A DNA stretch of 64,000 nucleotides from Polytrichum commune (taxonomy: Eukaryota; Streptophyta; Polytrichopsida; Polytrichales; Polytrichaceae), in NCBI GenBank assembly GCA_950295325.1, contig OX485803.1, positions 32,977,554-33,041,553 on the forward strand, in the 5' to 3' direction. A program made the translations under genes and the position numbers. This document shows, piece after piece, positions 56,202 through 64,000 of this stretch (its first letter is position 1; every line of letters begins with the position of its first letter). The notes under the pieces were generated by a model, which made no database searches, was not told where the DNA came from, and saw nothing but the letters and a program-made list of their open reading frames with translations.

Positions 56202-59200
56202 TCATAGTGGATCTCCAACCCTACAAATGTGAGCGAAAGTGCAAGTTCTCATATTTAAGTCTCCTTAGTTATCATCAATGATGTTGTTGGAATGCATCAT
56301 AGCACATTATGATGTCTATTTTGAACCTTCCTTAGAATACATAGGTCACTACAAATAATCATACAACATACATATGGATTCAAAGCAACAATGTTATAGC
56401 AGTCATTGCTGAAAAAAAACACCAACAATTTACCTGCATTTATTTGAACCTTCCTTAGAATACATAGGTCACTACAAATCATCATACAACATATATATGG
56501 GATTCAAAACAACAATGTTATAGCAGTCATTGCTGGAAAAAACACCAAATATTTACCTGCATTTAGTGACAAAGTGGTTCAGTATAATGAGTGTCATGCT
56601 CAATGCCATTTCTTGACCTGGGCACATATGAGGGCCAGCCCCAAAAGCCACAAAGTTGTTGGGATTTAAAGGTGACATCTGCCATTTCACACTATGTATT
56701 AGAACACTCTAACGTTAAAAATGTAATGACTATGTACAAACACACAACGTGTACAAATCGAAGTATTTCAAGAGAGATATAGTACCTGAAACCTAGATGG
56801 GTTGAAAGACATTGGCTCCGGGTAAATCTTTGGGTCCATGTGGACATGAGATGTTGATGCCCACATAGTACAATCTTTGGGAAATGTGTAGCCTGTAATT
56901 ACATCAAACACAAACATAGTCAATTTTTTTCAAGTGAAGAGACATGCTTCCATAGTATTGAAGAATTTGATTACACCTAAAGCCCCCAACTGTATGACAT
57001 TGATATAAAGATTTCTCATACATACAAGGTTGTGCATACCTCTCTTCCAACATACAAACTAGATATTGCATCTTACATTTCAAGCTACTCCACGATTATA
57101 TTTGACTAGGCAACAAATCCTATCATAGTACCACCCACGACTATATGTTGTTCATTGTCACATTGTCACCAATGTGGAAGATATCCAAATTTGTTTGTGA
57201 CAAACGATACATTGCATTGGACTCGAATGGTGGTAGTGGATGGTAGATAAGCAACAATTTCAAATGCTTATTAAAACATGAACAACCTGCATATATACCT
57301 TTGAAATGGACCTCCTTTGTGGTGCGCCTAGGAAGCACGTTTGAAGATGATGAAAGCCTGAGGACCTCGTTTACTACCTAAAGACACATCATGAATTCCA
57401 CATTAGAAATCACACACAATGATCAAGTTTCATGTGACAGTAAAGTCAAATACTTGGAATAGAGTGCAAAGTATGACACTTGCTTGTAATGTAAGAGGCA
57501 TTGATGATTTGATCTTGAACCATTTCAATGTATCATCTTCGAGCAACTTCTTCTGTATTTCATCATTCTCAGCCTGCAACACATGACATGGACACAATAG
57601 TTCTGTGAAAATGAGTTATTAGGTCACCACTAAGTTAATGTTGTTCTTCTCCAAATAAACAAATGTTGACGTCCGCACATCTGTACTTCAAAATACATAT
57701 GTCTATGCATGTATTTGTTCTTTGTGCAATCAATTGTGATATTCAAATAAACACTTAGAAAATGGTAGATTCGTAGGCACTGTCACCTGTATGAATTCTC
57801 GTGCATTCGGGTAGTCATGAAGGTATTTGATGATCCATGTAACCAAGGAAATCGAGGTTATTGTGGCAGCTGTGAACACGGTAAGGACGATGCTAGCAAG
57901 TTGGTCAGGTGTGTATTTAATTGCACCACCATTTAAGATCATGCTACCAATGACATCTTCATGGTGGTGACCTTCGTCAATCCGCTTTGTGATGCATTTT
58001 TGAATGCATGGCACAATGGAGTTTCGTGCCTAATCAAACAAGGAAAAACTTTTAAAAAAAAGTTACAGAAACTTATGAAATGAGATACTGCAAAGGACAG
58101 CATTATTTAATAATTAGCCAAGGAGGTCTAAGGACATTGAATGTGCAAGTTGCAGTCACCTTCAACGCCTTATACCAGTTACAAAATGGAAGGTTGATTC
58201 TTGCAGATAAGAGCCCTATATTGACCAACTTCATCTCTTCCTGCAGCTTCTCAAAATCTCCAAATTCCGTCATGTCCTTCCACCCCATGGTAGTCACAAT
58301 GCGAAAAAAACACTGCACAACAAAATTCTCGAAATGATTGTGATTAGTACGTGAACTTCCCTGAATCATAGGTATTTGAAGTGAAATCCAGGGTGGCAAA
58401 TCTCGCCACTCCAACAGTTGTTTCTAAATCACTTCTAATGCTTCTAATGAATCAATGACTTACAGAATCACAAAGAGAAGCAAGGTGCTCAGAAACAGGG
58501 CGTTGATAGGAATCCATTGATACTAGTTGTGTGTGAAGAAAATATTTATATTGTCAAATGTTTTTCTAAAATTTAATTATGTGCAATCTTCTTACAACAG
58601 GAGTCATGGGCAAATCTTCACAACACCTACGAATGGGGATGGTGAAAATGTTGGCAACATTAAATATTGTATTTATTGTCACATACTAGTTGGAATTGCA
58701 CAATGCTATAACTATTTACTTCTCAATTTTTTCTTAGCAAACATCAAATTAGTTGATTGAATATAATGGAACATTAACATCTTTACTTGGTAGAAAAATT
58801 AATTAATAAAAAAAATGATATAGCATTGTGCAACTCCAAATACTAAGTGCAACTAAATACAATATTTAGTGCACTATGAACAAAATAAAGAACTATAATT
58901 TTTATCAAAGAGTAACACCTCAACTGGTGGTCAAAGACCTTGAATAAGTTTCTTGTTCTTCAATTGGATGAATCAACAAGAAACTTATAGGGGGCATGTT
59001 TTTACCTCATCCCCAATGTAGAGTTAGGAACCAAAATCTAGTGATCACCATCGAAAGACATCCATGTATTCATTTTCACTTCTAAAAGAACTCTATGAAA
59101 CTTTTTGGAACTCGCAGTCTTCAAAATGGGTTATAATACAAAAGCAACTCCAAAATTGAGGAAGAAGATAAGTTCCCATAAACATAACCTTCACCCTCCC

Positions 59201-60515
59201 TCATCCTCAATCTAGCATGTTGATGTTCATTAATGAAGGGCCCACAGAGGAAGCCACCCAACCTTGCCCAAATGGTAATTATGTCCTATAACCTCAACCA
59301 GGCTCCTAGCCCTCAAGGTTAAAAAACTTTGTAACATTGCCTAAGATAGACGTGCCTTATTTCAAGCCTAGCAATAATTTGGACACCTATATTTGAGTAG
59401 TGTGTGCTTAAGTGTGGATTTAAGAACGGATAACAAAAAGTGTCCTTTGTGGAAAGGAGATTTAACTACGTGTTCAAAATATGCTAGTTCTTTTGGCTTC
59501 ACACACTAAGTGTGCAAAGAAAAAGGTATCCAAATTAGGCGCATGTAGAAGTTGGAATGCCTGTTAGTACCTTATGTAACTCGTCAGAAGCAGTCACACT
59601 CTTGAGATGCAACCAAGAGTCAACAGCTTCGGAAGCCATTTGATTGATAAGAGACAAGTTATTGCGAACACTCTCGCCTGAGTATATTGCCAAGGTTGCC
59701 TTCCGCACATACCCATGCATCTCCACCAGCCGCTCTTCAGTGAGCATGTCTGGGCTCAGATACAAACTGAATACCGTCCCTGGATACTGCATAACGTTGT
59801 GTGGTGATGACAACACCAGCTTGATCAAGTCAGGAGAATTGACAACATGGACATTGTAGCCCAATACTGACATTCGGTACACCTCTCCCAACCTGCAACC
59901 ATGCAGAGGTACAGTTCCAACTTCTCAGAATTATCAAGTCCAAACACTTCATCCTACATACATTTGTGGATAATAAGTGGATGAGCTCACACAATCACAG
60001 CATGCTACGCTTATGATTTCTCCAATGAATTTTGGAGCCTGCAAGATCAGCTTCACAAACTTATGTCACAGGGAGGTGTCGTCCACCTCACTGCACGTTT
60101 CCCTAGGTGGGAAATTGCCCAAAGTTAAACTTTGTGTGAAGGAGCTAAAGAGCTATATACATACATCTAGTTTTCCTTACGTTCTCGCTAGTATTGCATA
60201 GCGTAGCAAAGCCCTAGTTGGGTAGTTGTTCGTGGATTTATAGAGCTATGGGTCCAAAGTGATTTACTTGACAGCGTGATCATAGAAGAAAGCAGGGACT
60301 CCTTTCCACCATATCTTTAGACCTTCTCCAATAAACGGCATGGTCCAATTGATTTGTGGGATCGGTTGAACCCCAGTGTCCATGCTCCTCCCGGGAATGA
60401 TTTTCTTCATGAACCTCTCAAAAAGAAAGGTTGCAATACTGAACACCGCAAGTAATCCCAAGGTCATGGCCAAAGTATGCCAAGCACATTGTGGCAAGAA
60501 GCCAATAACCTCCAT
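56202..60515 (-). CDS. Cytochrome P450, CYP85-clan type (copy B)
   Basis: Nine exons matching copy A: 60515-60268, 59892-59571, 58312-58160, 58029-57787, 57573-57484, 57377-57299, 56892-56786, 56678-56557, and a short last exon 56220-56202. This model gives about 460 aa. Motifs: N-terminal anchor, EVLR, NPSRF and haem loop FGAGPHMCPG. The exon 5 acceptor is a proper AG, unlike copy A. The I-helix reads FTAATITS, with neither the acidic residue nor the usual glycine. At the last exon the first usable AG puts the frame one base off from copy A, giving a stop after VGDPL, so the C-terminus is short; a different last exon cannot be excluded. The enzyme would sit on the ER; substrate unknown. Confidence 0.8.
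56321..56563 (-). repeat. Tandem duplication of about 120 bp at the exon 8 donor of P450 B
   Basis: Two copies (56321-56440 and 56441-56563) of 'gaaccttccttagaatacataggtcactac' through 'acctgcattta'. Each includes the end of exon 8 and its GT donor, so intron 8 holds a spare donor. Block A has a single copy. Confidence 0.9.
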
Positions 60516-61622
60516 CTTCATCGTTGTCCTTGGAAATCTACAAAGTGTATCCACCACCAACTATGAATGGAGCAAGAATTGTGCAAAAATAAGGTGCAAT
60601 TGCACCTACTATATATGTGTCAAAAGCTTTGAAGGATCATGATGATGAACGGAGCAAATGAGTGTAGAATCGTACAGTTGAGGTGTGCATGAGTCATTAA
60701 TTTTGGATTTAGTATGATTAGATGCTTAGTAGATATGCCAGGAGAAAAGTAGGCATGCTCATTACATCAACACTTTTGGGGTCACTCCTAACTTTAAGCA
60801 TGTTCATAGGCTTTCAATGTCGTAAAGGAAAGGGAATTGACCAAGCATCGTCTCTTCCAACTTACCCAATCTCTAGAACTTTGTTGTACTTGAGTCTTTG
60901 TTGTACACTTTGTTGAACTTTGTCGGTAATAGGTACCATTAGCCTTTTTTGAGGATGTGGTTTTTTGTCACCAAGCCATATACATGGTGGCCACTTACAT
61001 CCATGATTGACACTCTTTAGGGGTTAATCCAATTTGCTCTGCAATCAACCAGAAATTCCAAACTCCTCAGTGGGGTTGCTTTCGAGCTGCTTAGTCAGTA
61101 GCTCAAAGTCCATTGCAATATCACTGCCTTGATGCTTCAGGTTGCACCGGAACCAGATCATTTCTGGTGCAAGCTGCAGTCTTGAACCGGATTTGAGAGC
61201 CAGTGCATTACAATTTTGTCTATTTCAATCTTACAACGTCACAATCGATTTGATAGACGGCTAAAAGCTTCAACAGTACTTACTCCCACCGAGATGTCAT
61301 CTCAGTAACTGTACAGAATAATTTATGGAAACCTTCGCGCACCAATACAGGTGAGTGGAGAACATACCAAATTGTTGCTTGACCTCAGTGTTGTTCAGGT
61401 CGAAGTTCTTTAGCATATCTGACATGCGATTATCCCAAGCTCACAACTCAGGTGGATAAGATATAAATGTCACATAGAAAATTGCTGAATTTTCTAGCCA
61501 AACAAAGAAAACTTGGTCTCCACTACAGCATTTAGTCACAAAAGAGAAACTGATGTACAGATTCCATAATTTCCATGGATAGCATGTCCTACAATTGTTG
61601 TCGATATTGAGGGTTTTGCATC

Positions 61623-62724
61623 CCCGGGTACGCAACTCCCATATTATACGCAAGGGGCATCGTATTAAAAACGGCTTAGAGGACGGCTTTTGTAAAAATT
61701 ACATCAAATTATATCAAATTAAAATGATCAAAAAGTTGGGTGAAGACCAAATTAAATAAAATGAGATGAAAAAAAAGTTGGGTTGCATATTTATTAAAAA
61801 AAAACTCCAACGTATATAAACAATTGAAACACCTAGTTTTTTAACCTTGTAGAGCGTCTAAGAGGGGTATTCAATGTAGATGTCGGATTAGTATTCACAA
61901 ATGATAGAGGGTCCTTTCGAGGTCTCCCTCTTTTGGAAGGAGTTGTGGCAATTACAGGTGTAACATATTCCTTCTCCCTATCTCTACCTCCACTACATGA
62001 GCCTCTACGCTTCATCTCACAATCCATGTGTTTGTTTAAGCCAAGAATGACCCTCCCAAATGAGCATAAGCACACTCCAAAGCGACGACACAAAGGCTCC
62101 AAAGCAAAGCCACACACTCCAAAGCAAAGACACAAAGGCTCCACAACCGAACACAAAAGCTTCAAAGCGAATATATAGAAGCCTCAAACCCTAAGCCCTA
62201 ACCCTAAACCGGGAACCCATGATATTTTGAAATACCCCATGATACCCTTGACTAGTCGGGGCACCATATGATGTATATGGTCTTAAAAATACATACCTCA
62301 ACTGTATCCTAACACAAATGATTAGTTTTCTATCCCAACAGTTAGACCAGTAAGTTGCCTATACATAATTTTTAAAAATCCACACGAATATTTGCCTCCA
62401 ATTAGAATTATAAGCCACGAATAGTTGCCTCCCATTAAAATTATAAGTCATTCCCAATGTTAAAATTTTATTAAAAAGTCCAAAAAGTTGGGTAGTTTGA
62501 TCTATGGTACATGTATTAAAAAAATCATATAATTAGGTTTTTAATGCAATTATATGCTTCAAAATATATTCATTTCCTATATATAATTACATTTTTGGAT
62601 TCCTTGTTAGAAGGGCTTCAAGGGTTTCCTACATTAAAACAAATTGTATCACTCAATATTGGACTAAAACGCATTATAAGTGATTATAATCAGGACCATA
62701 TAATACGGGAGTTGCGTATCCGGG
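61623..62724. mobile_element. TIR transposon, 1102 bp, 8-bp TSD, carrying an AT-hook frame
   Basis: The terminal inverted repeats are 28 bp with three mismatches, starting CCCGGGTACGCAACTCCC at the left and CCCGGATACGCAACTCCC from the right. The duplication TTTGCATC is perfect (61615-61622 and 62725-62732). Tic40 exon 10 in copies 1 and 3 shows the exact insertion point. The only notable frame encodes an AT-hook protein rather than a transposase. The 8-bp TSD suggests hAT-like, but the termini are not a classic hAT end. Confidence 0.93.
61833..62165 (-). CDS. AT-hook-containing small ORF inside the TIR element
   Basis: 110 codons from ATG to stop. The N-terminal half is Cys/Leu-rich and partly repetitive (LCLCFGVCGFALEPLC, then LCRRFGVCLC). 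The C-terminal half is basic, with the AT-hook core KRGRPRK and an end LRRSTRLKN. AT-hooks bind the minor groove of AT-rich DNA. Upstream on the same strand is a run of TTAGGG-like motifs at about 62188-62210. It may be a captured host fragment or part of an ancestral transposase gene. Expression is unproven. Confidence 0.45.
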   Translation of the reverse strand: MKLLCSVVEPLCLCFGVCGFALEPLCRRFGVCLCSFGRVILGLNKHMDCEMKRRGSCSGGRDREKEYVTPVIATTPSKRGRPRKDPLSFVNTNPTSTLNTPLRRSTRLKN

Positions 62725-63313
62725 TTTGCATCATCCCTACAGTCAAAAGATTTAATCCCGACCAACCTTTAGAACAGAAGTTGAGGTCACAATGTGTCTA
62801 AGCCTAGATTCAATATACTTATTTCTCTACCAAGCATGTCGTTACTTGTGTTTAGTGCAAAAAAACAGCACAGTGACCCCTTTACTATGTGAGTTTATAC
62901 ATGTCTTCAATTACTTCTCATCCCGAAAATGTAAATCCTCTGCACAGCATCTTCTCAGCCTACAAAAGATTATGAATTATTTCATAATCATCAAAGCCCA
63001 TCACCTTATAACTCACATTTAAATGTGGTAGGGATGTGCATTTCCTCTAGCAAGTTCCCTTCTCTATGGTATTGTAATATATTTATGATTATGTGTCACT
63101 TGGAGCTTCATTTAATTACATGGAGAAAAATATTTTAACATGAATGTTGTAGAGCTTAAGTCTTGTGCTTAAGGTATTGGACTATAGCCTGTTGCAAGGC
63201 AATGCTGTGGTAAAATGCAAGCGTGTGAGTAGATGTGACAACAAACCGTGACACCACAAATCCAAAAACCATCACTCACCAAATTTTTGGGCCTCAGTAG
63301 GTCCCGAAGTCAC

Positions 63314-63455
63314 ATTCTAAACATTTGGATAAATTAAATCTCTAACTATAATACAAAAATTATTTGAAAACTTATTATTACATTACAATATTTGGTTTGT
63401 TGCACTCTACAATAATATATATGCCTTTTATTTCATTGATTGTTTCTATTTACCA
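63314..63455. repeat. Dispersed AT-rich repeat, copy 3 (partial)
   Basis: Starts at the Tic40 breakpoint and matches 26723-26866 closely. Homology stops near 'gattgtttctattta'. Confidence 0.7.
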
Positions 63456-64000
63456 AGAAATACCAAAATATAAACTACCGGAAGCAAAGAACCAATGGTA
63501 AGTAAAATGAATATCTATTTGTTGCCATAGTCAATCGCGTCCACTAGTTGTCCTTCGGAAGTCCCAAACTTCCATAGGTTGCACCATGACCTCAATTTCT
63601 ACACTCAACATAAATCTCTCTTTATTATAGTGACGCCCTTTCTTATCTCATAATAATCACTCAATGTTTGATTAGTTCCTCAATGTTAAGAGGCTATAGT
63701 CTTCACGTAAGGTCCACTTCATCATTTAGATAAACAAAATGTAGTTTATTCACTATTTTTCTTCAAGGCCATATGGGATTAAAGGCTGGAAACCCATTAA
63801 TATGATTGGACACACAATCGCAAATGATTCAATTACCCTCTCATCTCACTCATATGAGATAATTGTCGCTACCTAATCATGCTAGAATTATGGCAGAAGG
63901 TTGGTTCTAGATATCCCACCATTCAATGCATCATAGAGAATGAATGACACAAGCAATAATTGTCACAACCCTTGCTCGCCCCCTTAACCATCTTAATCAA
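63456..64000. other. Window edge; LTR terminus at 63972
   Basis: No gene recognised. From 63972 the plus strand reads TGTCACAACCCTTGCTCGCC, matching the LTR terminus at 41415, so another minus-strand LTR of that family begins here and runs out of the window. Confidence 0.55.

Larger units (their letters stand above)
60982..63313 (-). pseudogene. Truncated Tic40, copy 3
   Basis: It retains the counterparts of exon 12 (internal deletion of about 70 bp), exon 11 (deletion removing the acceptor and exon start), exon 10 (split by a TIR element) and the 3' edge of exon 9. It then jumps to intron sequence and the last 34 nt of exon 5. Exons 13 and 14 and exons 6 to 8 are missing. It ends at the same base of exon 5 as copy 2. 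It is more diverged than copy 2 and clearly dead. Confidence 0.92.
54247..63455. repeat. Segmental duplication block B (P450 plus truncated Tic40)
   Basis: Matches block A (14628 onward) from 'atagaggctactgcat'. It lacks the nested TIR element and solo LTR, has its own 120-bp tandem duplication, lacks several hundred bases 5' of the P450 (A 23820 to about 25380 region rearranged), and carries a TIR element in the Tic40 part. Homology with block A passes the Tic40 breakpoint (63313) for another 140 bp. Confidence 0.9.

Overview
This is nuclear DNA of a land plant. It is AT-rich, has many-exon genes with canonical plant splice sites, encodes the chloroplast protein Tic40, and is full of plant-type LTR retrotransposons, a LINE and small TIR elements. 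I cannot name the species. The loose gene spacing, a CYP85-clan P450 that fits no subfamily I know, and a tRNA-Gly-like primer site are compatible with a large-genome non-flowering plant, but that is only inference.

Layout. (1) 824-6278, minus strand: an apparently intact 14-exon Tic40 gene; I could join all exons with consistent phases into 439 residues. (2) 6.4-14.6 kb: AT-rich intergenic DNA with a dispersed repeat (10550-11170) and the start of an LTR-like sequence (11171). (3) 14628-26722: duplication block A, made of flank, a nine-exon cytochrome P450 gene (18669-23259, minus) and a truncated Tic40 copy (24003-26722). A TIR element with a solo LTR nested inside it (15578-17775) interrupts this block. 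(4) 26.7-42.5 kb: a transposon graveyard with a dead LINE (29.5-32.9 kb), a solo LTR with a perfect target duplication (33016-34550), two MITE-like elements, an old LTR with minisatellites, and a decayed Ty3 element. (5) 42516-54029: a complete, young Ty3/gypsy element (2152-bp LTRs, TSD CTTAC, one 2079-codon gag-pol frame) inserted in an older antisense LTR. (6) 54247-63455: block B, a second P450 gene (56202-60515) and a third, more broken Tic40 copy (60982-63313) split by a 1.1-kb TIR element that carries an AT-hook reading frame.

How it fits together. The repeated unit is a P450 gene plus a hitch-hiking piece of Tic40. Copies 2 and 3 end at the same base inside Tic40 exon 5 and run into the same repeat, so the truncation came first and the unit was duplicated afterwards. 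The two P450s are alike but each carries its own possible defect, and both have an I-helix without the usual acidic residue.

The most novel signal is a small reading frame inside the LTRs of this Ty3 family (44252-44464, 53614-53826 and, in a diverged solo LTR, 17050-17217). Over a 17-codon core, 11 codons differ and 10 of those changes are synonymous. That is a strong coding signature for a short protein encoded in the LTR, ahead of gag.
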